A DNA stretch of 64,000 bases from Myxococcota bacterium (GTDB lineage: Bacteria; Myxococcota_A; Bradymonadia; UBA7976; UBA1532). Of this stretch, positions 1 to 8,558 are shown one piece after another (position 1 is the stretch's first letter; each line of letters opens with the position of its first letter). The notes below the pieces were generated by a model that saw only the letters and a program-made list of their open reading frames with translations, was not told the DNA's origin and ran no database searches. The stretch lies in contig CAUJDF010000057.1 in the NCBI GenBank assembly GCA_963169045.1, positions 111,200 through 175,199 of the forward strand, given 5' to 3'. A program made the translations under genes and the position numbers.

Positions 1-798
1 GGGCGAGACGGCTGGGGTTTCCGCGACGGCCGGCGCGGCGGGACACAGTCGGCCGGGCCAGCCGGGGGTGCGGTGCTCGCCGCCGTCGCGGTCGACCACG
101 AGCGCCTCGACGCCGGCAGGGAGCCGGGCGAGGCCGGCGCGCACCGGGCCGTCGCAGAGGTCGTGCGCGACGAGCGCGACGTCGGGCTCGGGGGCGCCGA
201 CGACGAAGGCGCGGCGACACTCGCCGGCGCCGTCGGCCTGGGCGAGGGCGCCGTCGGTGAGCGCGCCGGCGGCGAGGGCGCGGTCGGGCCACTGCGGGTG
301 GAAGAGCGTCACCGCCGAAGCGCCCCGGACGTACACCAGCGCCAGGACGTCCGTGCTCGTGCTCGCGCTCGTCCCGGTGACGGCGACGCGGATGTCGCCG
401 CCGCCCTCGGCGAGGGCGTCGAACGCCGTCCGCGCGGCGCCGCCCAGCAGCCGCGCCCGGTCCGGCCCGCGGGCCGGGCTCTCGACCGCGGGGCCGCGGG
501 CCGTCGTCGGGCGCTGCGGCGCCTCCGCGAACCCGCGCAGCCGCCGCGCCGCGACCGCCGTCGCGAGGGCCGCGCGATCCGCCTCTCCGGCGACCTCGAG
601 CGTGAACGCCGCCCCCAGAACCACGAGCTCGCGCCGCGTCCGCTCCCCCTCGCGTCTCGCGGGCGGCAGCGCCGGCGCCGTCGCCCGGACGACCACCGCG
701 GGCGCGGGCGCGGGCGCGGGCCGGAGCGCGTTCCACGTCAGCGCGAGGCCCACCCCGACGACGAACACCAGCAGCGCCGCGCGGCGCTGCGCGCTCAC
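1..798 (-). CDS. membrane-anchored exported protein of unknown function (partial, runs off left edge)
   Basis: The frame is open from a GTG at 798 to the window edge, about 266 codons with no stop. The GTG overlaps the TGA of the SUMF1-like gene (GTGA), so the two are probably translationally coupled. Residues about 7-24 form one hydrophobic segment (LLVFVVGVGLAL), followed by a Pro/Ala linker, so the bulk is probably periplasmic. The visible soluble part has strand-like stretches (DVLALVYVRG; VTLFHPQWPD) and isolated cysteines, but no motif I recognise. It is the last visible gene of a minus-strand redox operon (HZS-alpha-like, propeller/peroxidase, SUMF1-like). Function unknown; a role in that pathway is only inferred from coupling. 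Confidence 0.7.
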   Translation of the reverse strand, partial: MSAQRRAALLVFVVGVGLALTWNALRPAPAPAPAVVVRATAPALPPARREGERTRRELVVLGAAFTLEVAGEADRAALATAVAARRLRGFAEAPQRPTTARGPAVESPARGPDRARLLGGAARTAFDALAEGGGDIRVAVTGTSASTSTDVLALVYVRGASAVTLFHPQWPDRALAAGALTDGALAQADGAGECRRAFVVGAPEPDVALVAHDLCDGPVRAGLARLPAGVEALVVDRDGGEHRTPGWPGRLCPAAPAVAETPAVSP

Positions 799-1598
799 GG
801 CGTCCCTCCCGAGAGCGACAGCGCGCAGCGGAAGCCGACGTCGTCGTAGAAGTGCCGCGGGTTCTCGGCGCCGCGCCGCGCCCGGCGCGCGTGCTCCGCG
901 CCCGCCGACGCCCAGCCGCCGCCGCGGACCACCCGCCGCGTCGAACGCTCGTTGCCGGGCACCGCGCCCGCCGCCACGAAGCGCGCCTCGGGCGCCGCGC
1001 CGGCGTCCGGACCGCGCGGATCGGCCGCGCCGTCCAGCGTCGCGTACGCGTACCGGTCGTAGTGATCGGCCACCCATTCGCGGACGTTGCCGCCGAGGTT
1101 GAGCACGCCGAGCGCCGTGCGGTCGAAGCTCGACGAGGCCGCCGCGGGCCCCGCCGACGGGGCGCGGTCCGCGATCGCGCGGCCCGGCTCGAACACCGGG
1201 CCCCAGGGATAGCGGTGCGGCCCGGCGGCCACCTCCCACTCGGCCTCGGTCGGCAGTCGGCGGCCCGCCCAGCGCGCGTAGGCGTCGGCGTCCTCCCACG
1301 TGACGAAGCGGACGGGCAGGTCCTCGCCCCCGGGCGGGAAGCCGCGCATCCACGGCCCGCGCGGGCGGTAACCGCTGGTCCGCACGAAGGCGGCGAAGCG
1401 CGCGTTCGTCACCTCGGTGCGGTCGATCAGGAAGGCCGACAGGCGCACGCGCACGGCGGGGCGCTCGTCGTAGCGTCCCGCCGCGTCGCCGATCGTGTAT
1501 TCGCCCGCGTCGATCCGCACCATCTCGGCGCCGTCGACCGGCGACACGACGCGGCCGTCCCCCGTCGGGGTCAACAGGAGCGCGACGAGCAGCCACAT
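795..1598 (-). CDS. SUMF1/FGE-sulfatase-fold protein, probably not a true formylglycine-generating enzyme
   Basis: 267 residues. A short N-terminal hydrophobic stretch (MWLLVALLL) suggests export. The rest is a SUMF1-type C-lectin-like fold, seen from MVRIDAGEYTIGD near the start, IDRTEVTNARFAAF, VTWEDADAYARWAG, RLPTEAEWEVAA, NLGGNVREWVADHYD, RRVVRGGGWASAG and the closing DVGFRCA. Genuine FGE carries a copper-binding cysteine pair between the GGSW-like motif and GFRCA; here that stretch has none, so sulfatase activation is unlikely. Other SUMF1 proteins are non-heme iron enzymes (EgtB, PvdO types) or structural. The ATG is chosen because it overlaps the preceding stop as TGATG. The operon position behind a heme peroxidase-like gene suggests a role in maturation or binding of that system (inference). 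Confidence 0.85.
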   Translation of the reverse strand: MWLLVALLLTPTGDGRVVSPVDGAEMVRIDAGEYTIGDAAGRYDERPAVRVRLSAFLIDRTEVTNARFAAFVRTSGYRPRGPWMRGFPPGGEDLPVRFVTWEDADAYARWAGRRLPTEAEWEVAAGPHRYPWGPVFEPGRAIADRAPSAGPAAASSSFDRTALGVLNLGGNVREWVADHYDRYAYATLDGAADPRGPDAGAAPEARFVAAGAVPGNERSTRRVVRGGGWASAGAEHARRARRGAENPRHFYDDVGFRCALSLSGGTP

Positions 1599-4500
1599 CA
1601 CTCGATGCTCAACAGGAACGACGACAGATCCTCGATCTGTCGCGGGGTGAGATGGGAGGTGCCGCCGTGGCTGTCGACGACCTGGTCCTCGAGGTCGAGC
1701 GGCCCGTCGGGCGTGCGCGTCGTCAGCTCGTTGAAGCCGCTCTCGCGGCCGCCGGGGCGCGCGTCCTCGGGGCCGAGGCGCACCGGCAGGCGGAAGCGCC
1801 GCAGCGAGGGGTGGCCCGGCGTCGCCAGCACCTCGCGGATCGACCGCGCCCGCCCGTGGTGCAGGAAGACCGGCGGCCGATCCCACAGCCCGCGCAGCTG
1901 CATCGTCGTGAAGGAGCCCTCGCGGTCCTCGACGCGCCCGCCATCGGTGGGATCCAGATCGAGGTCGTCACGCTCGTTGGCGCGCTCCACGGCGCGCACG
2001 CCGGCGAGCGTGTAGGACGCGTCGCGTCGCGTGATGGTGGTCAGCGGCGGCAGCGCGCGGCGGTCGTTCGGCGCCAGCAGCTCGGATTTGTTCGTGAATT
2101 CGGGCGCGGTGTGGCAGACGCCGCACGCGACGCGCGCGTCGTCGAACAGATGGCGCCCGCGGACGACGGCCGGGTGCTCCTGGTCGTACGGGTTGGGCGG
2201 CAGGCGCGTCGAGTTGCCCATGAAAGCGCCGACGAAGCGGTACAGGTCGGTCAGGTCGTGGGCGGCGCCGAACCAGCGCAGCGACTGCTGCCGGATGAAC
2301 GCGTCGCGGCGCGCGTCGAGGTCGTGGCCGACGGCGCCGAGCTTCGTCACGAGCACGCGCTCTTTGAGCTCCTCGTGCTGCGGCGGGCGGACCTCGGTGG
2401 CCTTCCAGTCGGTGAAGTCGCCGGCCCACACCGGGCGGTCGAAGTCGACGGAGCTCGCCGGCTCGTTGATGTCGGCCCCCTGCCCCTCCGACAGGCGGTG
2501 CGTGCCTTCGAAGTAGAACGGCTGGATGGCGAACAGATTGCGGACCGAAGGGATGCCGAGCGTGCCGCCGGGGGTCTGATGGCCGTCGCGGTCCTGCCCG
2601 ATCGACTCGCCGGCGCCCCAGCCGCGGCCGTCGCCGGTGTCGCGCACGTGGCAATGACTGCACGAGGTGTCGCCGTCGGAGCTGAACACCGCCGTCCGCA
2701 CCACGAAGGCGCCCTTCTCCGCGTCGGTGTCGAGCGCCGGACGCGCGAGATCGCCGACGACGACGTCGCGGCGCGCGCCGCTCGCCGCGTCGATGAGGCT
2801 CACCGTCTCCGCCATCTGGTTGGCGACGAAGAGCATGCCTTCCGACGGCGTGCCGGGCGTCCCCGCGACCACGCCGACCGGCCGCAGGCCCGTGTCGATC
2901 GCGCGGACCGGCTCCATGCGGTCGGCCGGATCCCGCGCGTCGGGCCGCAGGACCCACTCGACGACCTCGAACGTGCCGGCCATGGTCACGAACAGACGGT
3001 CGCCGACGACCGCCGCCCACTCGGGGAAGGCACCGTGGACGCGCTGCAGCTCCGGCGGCAGGTCGCCCTTCACGTCGCCCGTCGTCGCCTCGGCCGTGTC
3101 CGACGTGTAGCGCACCCACTCCGGGTGGGATTCGTAGCGGCTGGCGTCGAGCAGGTACGCGGGCTCGCGGCCGGGCGTCGCCGCCGGGATGCGCAGCCGC
3201 CGCAGGTCGATCGCCACGACGTCGTTCTGGATGTCGCGCATCTTGAAGTTCCAGGTGCCGTCGACGGCGTCGAAGGGTCCCATCGTCGCCTGCTCGTCCC
3301 AGGGGAACGGGTCGGTCGTGACGGGGTCGCGCAGCACCGTGCGCTGCGCCGCGGGATGGCTCGGATCCCACGTCTCCGCACCGAAGGGATCGCGCGCCTT
3401 CGTGGCGCCGAAGCCGGCGCCGAGCGTGAGCACGACGAGGTGGTCGCCGACGACGGCGAGGTGGTTGGCGAGGCTCTGCAGGTAGAGCGCGCCCACCTCG
3501 CGGTTGGCTTCGGTGTCGACGATCGACACGTCCATCGTGCCGGTGTTGCCGACGAACAAATGACGGCCGTCGGGCGACAGGGCCAGGTCCTTGGGATGGC
3601 TGCCGGCGTTGCCGACGGGGATGCCGGGCCCGCCCTCGCCGGCGCGGACCCACTCGACGATGCGCGCGAGGTCCGGGTCGTCGGGCGCGAACAGGGCGCC
3701 GCCGGGGTGGAACTCGGTGGTGGTGCGCTCGTCGCCGAAGCCGCCGAGGCTCTTCGGCACGACGGCGCGCACGAGCGGGCTCTCGAACGGGCGCCCGCCC
3801 ACGGCGTTCTCCACCGCCGACAGGAAGTTCTCGACCGGGTCGGGCCCGGCGACGAAGCCGCCCGCCGACTCGGCGTGGCAGCGGCCGCAGCGGGCGCGCA
3901 GCAGACCGTCGATGCCGCCGCTGCCGGCGGCCGCCTTCGCGATCTCCGCCGCCGAGTAGCCGCGCGCAGCGAGGTCCGCGGCGAGCTGCGGCGAGGGCGC
4001 GTCGTCGCCGTAGAACGCCGCGTCGTCGAAGCCGCCCACCTCGCGCACGCGGGCCGAGAAGTGCGACGTGCCGGCGTGCACGTCGAGCACGAGCACCTGG
4101 TCGAGGTAGCGGTTGGCGACCCAGGCGCGGCGGCCGTCCGCGGAGAAGACGAGGCCCTGGCAGTAGAAGTCGAGCGGGATCTCGCCGGCGACGGTGTCGG
4201 TGTAGGTGTCGACAACGGTGGCGTAGTTGGCCAGCTCGTTGGTGACGACGAGGTAGCGGCCGCCGGGGTGCGGGACGAGCGCGTACGGCTTCGGACCGAC
4301 GGGGATGCGGCCGCGCACGGCGCCGGTGACGACGTCGACGACGGCCAGCGCGCGTCCGGGGCGCTCGTGGTCGCCGGGCAGCGTGACGTAGAGCTTCCGG
4401 CCCGTGGCGTCGAGAGCGACGCGCTCCGGCAGCTCGCGGCGCGGCTGCGGCTCGGGCAGCGGGTTGTTGTTGGGGACGGGCGAGAGCTCGCGGCGCACGA

Positions 4501-4645
4501 AGGGCTGCCGGTAGCGCCACACGTCGCTCGTGAGCTGCGAGAAGCGCGTGCGCGTGTGGACGGGCGCTCGATCGCCGGACACGAGCGAGGAGCGTGGCGC
4601 GGACGCGGCGCCGACGACGAGGGCGACGACCAGCAGCCGCTTCAT
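1598..4645 (-). CDS. YVTN-type beta-propeller / di-heme cytochrome c peroxidase-like protein (triheme)
   Basis: 1015 residues with a signal peptide (MKRLLVVALVVGAASA). Residues about 75-620 look like a YVTN/lactonase-type propeller, with repeats such as GRKLYVTLPG, GRYLVVTNELANYATVVD, GRRAWVANRYLDQVLVLD and GRHLFVGNTGTMDVSIVD. A mono-heme cytochrome c insert interrupts it near residue 252 (CGRCH). The C-terminal 350 residues resemble the MauG/CcpA family, with CSHCH near 661 and CGVCH near 840, and LRGLWDRPPVFLHHGRA upstream of the end. Three c-hemes are therefore predicted. The likely role is periplasmic electron transfer or peroxide-type chemistry on an unknown substrate. The ATG overlaps the stop of the upstream HZS-alpha-like gene by 4 bp, so the two proteins are probably made together. 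Confidence 0.88.
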   Translation of the reverse strand: MKRLLVVALVVGAASAPRSSLVSGDRAPVHTRTRFSQLTSDVWRYRQPFVRRELSPVPNNNPLPEPQPRRELPERVALDATGRKLYVTLPGDHERPGRALAVVDVVTGAVRGRIPVGPKPYALVPHPGGRYLVVTNELANYATVVDTYTDTVAGEIPLDFYCQGLVFSADGRRAWVANRYLDQVLVLDVHAGTSHFSARVREVGGFDDAAFYGDDAPSPQLAADLAARGYSAAEIAKAAAGSGGIDGLLRARCGRCHAESAGGFVAGPDPVENFLSAVENAVGGRPFESPLVRAVVPKSLGGFGDERTTTEFHPGGALFAPDDPDLARIVEWVRAGEGGPGIPVGNAGSHPKDLALSPDGRHLFVGNTGTMDVSIVDTEANREVGALYLQSLANHLAVVGDHLVVLTLGAGFGATKARDPFGAETWDPSHPAAQRTVLRDPVTTDPFPWDEQATMGPFDAVDGTWNFKMRDIQNDVVAIDLRRLRIPAATPGREPAYLLDASRYESHPEWVRYTSDTAEATTGDVKGDLPPELQRVHGAFPEWAAVVGDRLFVTMAGTFEVVEWVLRPDARDPADRMEPVRAIDTGLRPVGVVAGTPGTPSEGMLFVANQMAETVSLIDAASGARRDVVVGDLARPALDTDAEKGAFVVRTAVFSSDGDTSCSHCHVRDTGDGRGWGAGESIGQDRDGHQTPGGTLGIPSVRNLFAIQPFYFEGTHRLSEGQGADINEPASSVDFDRPVWAGDFTDWKATEVRPPQHEELKERVLVTKLGAVGHDLDARRDAFIRQQSLRWFGAAHDLTDLYRFVGAFMGNSTRLPPNPYDQEHPAVVRGRHLFDDARVACGVCHTAPEFTNKSELLAPNDRRALPPLTTITRRDASYTLAGVRAVERANERDDLDLDPTDGGRVEDREGSFTTMQLRGLWDRPPVFLHHGRARSIREVLATPGHPSLRRFRLPVRLGPEDARPGGRESGFNELTTRTPDGPLDLEDQVVDSHGGTSHLTPRQIEDLSSFLLSIE

Positions 4646-7600
4646 GGCGACACCGGGGGGCGCGCTCCGTGGAACGGCGCGCCGAGGTCGATCCAGCGCG
4701 CGAGCGTGCGCAGGTCCTCGGCGGCGGGCGCGGCGTGGCCGCGCAGCTTCTCGAAGAGGGCGCTCTCGCTCGACAGCGCCTCGCGCTCGTTCACGAGCGG
4801 CAGCAGGCGCTCGTACGGGGCCGAGAAGCGCGCGCCCGGCGCGTCGCGCAGGTCCTCGTGGCAGGCCACGCAGGCGCGATCGAGCACGGGCTGCACGTCG
4901 CGCCGGAAGTCGACCGCCACCGGCGCCTGCCGTGCGGGCGGCAGACGGCGCGCCGCGGTCGCGTCCCAGTTCGCCATCACCTGCGAGGCCGAGGTCACGA
5001 CGTCAGGCGGCCCGATGGCCTGCGTCCGCTCGCCGGTGAGGGCGCCATGGCAGCCGCCGCACCGCAGCGGGAAGACGGACCGCGGGATGGAGAACGTCAG
5101 TTTTTCGCCGGGTTGCACGTAGAACCAGCGGTTGGTGCGGTGCAGCGCGCGGCCGTCCGCGTCGAGCGCCTGCAGGTCGAGCGGCGTCTCGGGCGGGACC
5201 TGCACCTGGAACGACCCGTCCGGCTCGAGCGGCACCTCGGCGACGATCCACTCGCGGCCGTGCAGCCCGGCGCCGGCGGCGTCGTCGGGGCCGCGCGGCG
5301 GGTCGTGGGCGATGACGCGCACCGCGTGCAGCCGCGACTCGGCGAAGTCCCGGGGTCCCACCGGCGCGAAGTGCGTCAGGAACGATTGCAGCAGCGGGTA
5401 GTCGTAACACTCGACCACCGCCGGCGCGTCCGGCGCCGCCCGCAGCACGCCGTCCTCGCGGCGCGTCTTCGTCCCGGCGACGAACTTCTGCTCGGTGTGC
5501 GCCCGCTCCTTGAGCCGCACCACGATGGGGCGCGGCGTGTGCTCGGCGAAGGCCGCCGAGCCGGCGAGGCGCTCCCGCGTGAATGGGCCGGTGCGGCGCC
5601 CCGCCTCGACGGCGCCCTCGAACCGCAGGCGGTACACGTCCCAGTCGGGATCGGCGTCCGGGTCGAGGTGGTCGATCGGGCCGGCGGCGTGGGCGGCGAG
5701 GACCGTCCCGTCGGGCAGCGGGTACGGATCGCGCCACGCGCCGCCGGGCGAGCGGCCCGTCACCGTGACGGCGTCCGGGCCCGTCTCGGCGAAGAACGTG
5801 AACTGCGCCGGCAGGAAGCGCGGCGACGACGAGGCCGGCTTGTCGTCGGGCCCGAGCGGCAGGTCGTCCACCGGGTTGTCGGGCTCGACGTCCGGGCCGA
5901 AGCCGTGGTCGGCGAGCAGCAGCAGGCCGCCGCCCCACAGGTTGCGCGGGTCGAGCGCCATCCGCACCTCGAGCCCCTGGGGCGTCTCGCGCGAGTCGGC
6001 GACCACCGGGTAGCGCGAGCGGTTGTTGCCGTGGATGTGGTAGTCGAAGCCGCCCGACATGACGCGGTAGATGGCGCCGGCGAACACCGGGCGGTCGGCC
6101 TGGTCGCCGCTGTCGCGGACGCTCGTGAACATCACCTCGCCGCTGGTGCGCATCGTCGGGCGGCGGTCCTGCGCGCTGCCGAAGGTCATGCGGCGGGCGG
6201 GGCGGCCGGGCACGAGGCGCCACACGTCGTAGGCCGGGGCGAGGCGGTTCGAGGCGTCCTCGACGACGTAGACCGTCCGGCGGTCGGGGGCATCCGGGAG
6301 CGGCGCGTCGAGCTCGAGGCGGGCGCCGACGACGCTGTCCGGGTCGGCGAGGTGGGCCACGATCGTGCGCTCCTCGCCGGCGAACGGCCCGGCGACGATC
6401 GCGAGGCGGCGGCCGGCGAGCGTGCCCGGCGCCTCGGTGCGCTGCGCGTCGACGATCGTGCGGGCCGTGCCGCCGTCGGCCTCGCCGATCAGCGCCCGCG
6501 CCGCGGTGGAGGCCCAGACGCCGGCCGCGTTCGAGGCGTACACGATCGCGACGTCGTCGAGGGCGGACTCGGCGCCCGGTCCCGGCGCGTAGAGCGGGTC
6601 GACGTGGTGGATCAGCGTGCCGTCGGCGAGGCGTTCGGGGCCGTCGCTGACCTGGCGCGGCGGTCCGGGGACGAGGTCGTCGTCGAGCGCCACCTCGTAC
6701 AGACGGAAGGGCGCGTCGGCGCTTGAGCGCGCCGCGAAGACGAGGGCGCGCGCGTCGTAGCGCACGTCGAGGCCGAGCACCTCCACCGGACCGAGCGCTG
6801 CGGTCACGCTGACCGGATTGCCATCGAGCGGCTGCACGACGACCTCGCCGCCGCCGTGGAACGGCTCGACGTCGAAGAAGCGGCGCGGCGCGTGGCGCGG
6901 ACCACGGACGTACGCGATCCCCCGCAAGCGGCCGAGGGCGTCGGCGGCGATGGACCCGCCGCCGCTCGTGAGGCGCAGCGCCGCCCGCTCGGCCCCGAGC
7001 CAGCGCACGAGCCGCCGGGCGTCCGGGTCGTCGAGCGACTCGAGGAACTGCCCGTTGCCGCCGCGGTGCAGGACGCCGCCCTCCGAAATCGGGAGCGTTT
7101 TCGCGACGATGCGGCTCAGCCCGAGGTCGCCGCCCAGGTTCGCGAAGCGGGTCACGGCGCCGAGCGCCTGCGCCCGGTCGTGGGCGAGCAGGCGCGGCGA
7201 GAAGCCGGCGCCGGGCCGCATCGGGGCGTCGGCGCGCGGCAGCGGCGGCGTCAGCTTCAGGTCGTTGAACGCGTCCGGGCCGTGGCACGCCTGCATGAAG
7301 CAGCCGTTGCGCACGAGCACGCCGAGCGCCTCCTCCCGGAACGCGGCGACGTCGCCGGCCTCGGGCGCGGCCCCCTGCGTCTCGAGCGCCACCCAGGCGG
7401 TCAGCGTGCGCAGGTCCCGGTCGTCGGGCGTCGCGAAGACGTCGATGCCGCGGTGCGGCAGGCCGCCGAGCGACTCGGAGAGCGGCTTGCGGACGATCGG
7501 GCTGAACGCGGGGTCGGCGCCGGGCTCGAGGCGGTGGTGCGGATCGCGGGCCGAGTCGAACGCCGCGCGCAGGCCGTCCGGCGGGATGCGGCCCGTGCGC

Positions 7601-7809
7601 GGGTCGATCGGGAAGAGGAAGGCGCCCTCGGGCTCGGTGGCGCGGCGCGCGTCGAGGTCGGGCGTGCCGTGGCAGCCGGCGCCGCAGCGCTGCTCGAGCA
7701 CCGGCGCGACGCGCGTGCGGAACATCGCGAACGACGGGTCCTCGGCGTCGCGCTCGGCGCATCCGAGCAACACCGCGACGCACAGCAGCGCCCTCTCCCG
7801 CACCACCAC
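4642..7809 (-). CDS. hydrazine synthase alpha-like multiheme lipoprotein
   Basis: 1055 residues. The start is one of three consecutive GTG codons at 7809-7801; the N-terminus has a lipobox (VLLGC, Cys near 17). Residues 30-180 hold two cytochrome-like segments with unusual spacing: CGAGCH (CX3CH, about 42-47) and CFMQACH (CX4CH, about 170-176). The middle has propeller-like repeats (IVYASNAAGVWAS; RPTMRTSGEVMFTSVRD). Near residue 880-921 lies the pattern typical of HZS-alpha-like proteins: DGSFQVQVPPETPLDLQALD, then FYVQPGEK and CGGCH. A last cytochrome domain carries CVACH near 979. True hydrazine synthase needs beta and gamma subunits, which I do not see, so hydrazine formation is not implied. 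It is the first gene of a four-gene overlapping operon of exported redox proteins. Confidence 0.8.
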   Translation of the reverse strand: MVVRERALLCVAVLLGCAERDAEDPSFAMFRTRVAPVLEQRCGAGCHGTPDLDARRATEPEGAFLFPIDPRTGRIPPDGLRAAFDSARDPHHRLEPGADPAFSPIVRKPLSESLGGLPHRGIDVFATPDDRDLRTLTAWVALETQGAAPEAGDVAAFREEALGVLVRNGCFMQACHGPDAFNDLKLTPPLPRADAPMRPGAGFSPRLLAHDRAQALGAVTRFANLGGDLGLSRIVAKTLPISEGGVLHRGGNGQFLESLDDPDARRLVRWLGAERAALRLTSGGGSIAADALGRLRGIAYVRGPRHAPRRFFDVEPFHGGGEVVVQPLDGNPVSVTAALGPVEVLGLDVRYDARALVFAARSSADAPFRLYEVALDDDLVPGPPRQVSDGPERLADGTLIHHVDPLYAPGPGAESALDDVAIVYASNAAGVWASTAARALIGEADGGTARTIVDAQRTEAPGTLAGRRLAIVAGPFAGEERTIVAHLADPDSVVGARLELDAPLPDAPDRRTVYVVEDASNRLAPAYDVWRLVPGRPARRMTFGSAQDRRPTMRTSGEVMFTSVRDSGDQADRPVFAGAIYRVMSGGFDYHIHGNNRSRYPVVADSRETPQGLEVRMALDPRNLWGGGLLLLADHGFGPDVEPDNPVDDLPLGPDDKPASSSPRFLPAQFTFFAETGPDAVTVTGRSPGGAWRDPYPLPDGTVLAAHAAGPIDHLDPDADPDWDVYRLRFEGAVEAGRRTGPFTRERLAGSAAFAEHTPRPIVVRLKERAHTEQKFVAGTKTRREDGVLRAAPDAPAVVECYDYPLLQSFLTHFAPVGPRDFAESRLHAVRVIAHDPPRGPDDAAGAGLHGREWIVAEVPLEPDGSFQVQVPPETPLDLQALDADGRALHRTNRWFYVQPGEKLTFSIPRSVFPLRCGGCHGALTGERTQAIGPPDVVTSASQVMANWDATAARRLPPARQAPVAVDFRRDVQPVLDRACVACHEDLRDAPGARFSAPYERLLPLVNEREALSSESALFEKLRGHAAPAAEDLRTLARWIDLGAPFHGARPPVSP

Positions 7810-8549
7810 CCCTGCTCTTCCGGAGGTTCTCGAGCGACGCTAACGGCGCGTGCGGGGAGGCCGAATCGGCCGGACGGCCGACGGAATGCCGCCGAACGGC
7901 CGATGCGCGGTCGGTCGGGCGGCGGACGCCGGCGGCGAGGAGCGCGCGACCCTCCGAGGGGGCGGCAAGGCTCGTGGTGCAACCGCCGAACACGACCCTC
8001 GGCGCTCACGGCACGCCGCGACCAAATCCCTGGCCGCCGCGGCGACCCGCGCGCGCGCAGCGACCGGATCGCGGCCCGCAGCGACCAGATCGCGGCCCGC
8101 AGCGACCAGATGCTCGGGCATCTCCCCAGCAGCCCTGTGCCGGTGCGGCCAAATCCCTGGAGTGCGTGGGCATATCGCGACGCGCTTTCGACCGAATGCG
8201 ATCGAGCGTGCGACCAAATCGAAGCGCGCCCGCGACCAAATCGCCGTCGCAGCCGAGCATCTCCCGGCGCGCTCCCGACCCTCGAGACGCCCGCGCGACC
8301 AAATCCGAGACGCGTCGCGACCCCAGATTCGCGCGCGCAGGCAAATTGGCGCGCTCCCACCGTCCGAGAAACGAGCGCGCGCACGAATCCGCCGCGCTCG
8401 TGGCGGGTGACGGCCCTGCCGCGTCGGCAGCAGAAACACGGTTGAGGCAAGAGAGGCGGGAGAAAGCCGGACGACGACGGCGGCCCGGCCAGGGAAGGGG
8501 GGGAACCGCTGGCCTCTCCGGGCGCGTGGGCGGCGGTGGGTGGGCCCTC
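7810..8549. other. 740-bp non-coding region between two redox operons
   Basis: No convincing gene. It separates the start of the HZS-alpha-like operon (transcribed leftward from 7809) from the 3' end of the HAO-like operon, so it should hold the promoter of the former. The first 200 bp contain several CGGCCGA words (about 7860-7905). The middle is the phased repeat array listed separately (8018-8389). The last 150 bp are G-rich. Open frames crossing it are GC-driven: the repeated element falls in different frames, because its spacing alternates between 21 and 22. Confidence 0.7.
8018..8389. repeat. array of 11-bp motif GCGACCAAATC phased every 21-22 bp
   Basis: Exact or near copies of GCGACCARATC start at 8018, 8060, 8081, 8102, 8145, 8188 (degenerate), 8210, 8232, 8295, 8317 (2-bp insertion), 8337 (degenerate) and 8379 (degenerate). 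The intervals are 42, 21, 21, 43, 43, 22, 22, 63, 22, 20 and 42, all near multiples of 21 (two helical turns). The segment 8060-8122 is a clean 21-bp tandem repeat. Copies at 8018 and 8145 also share the following CCTGG. The motif is the only A/T-bearing part of each unit. Spacing is too short and sequence too degenerate for CRISPR; I do not recognise the family. Confidence 0.75.
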
Positions 8550-8558
8550 TCAGGGCCC
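8542..8558 (-). terminator. dyad at the end of the HAO-like operon, possible weak terminator
   Basis: GGGCCC (8542-8547) and GGGCCC (8553-8558) flank a 5-nt loop that contains part of the stop codon of the small membrane protein. There is no T-tract, so intrinsic termination is uncertain. It could equally be a chance dyad in GC-rich DNA. Confidence 0.3.

Noticed and set aside
68..1102. Plus-strand frames over the left edge
   Set aside because: Arg/Ala/Pro-rich translations typical of GC-rich shadow frames; the minus strand carries coupled genes with recognisable domains.
1652..5122. Very long plus-strand frame opposite the peroxidase-like and HZS-alpha-like genes
   Set aside because: No domain, extreme Arg/Val/Asp bias; the opposite strand has heme motifs and overlapping start/stop pairs.
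8018..8389. CRISPR array
   Set aside because: The repeated unit is 11 bp on a 21-bp grid with degenerate copies; no repeat/spacer structure and no cas genes.
7840..8439. Protein with IWSLRAA heptads encoded across the phased array
   Set aside because: Repeat spacing changes between 21 and 22 bp, so the heptad moves through all three frames; the repeat is a DNA feature.
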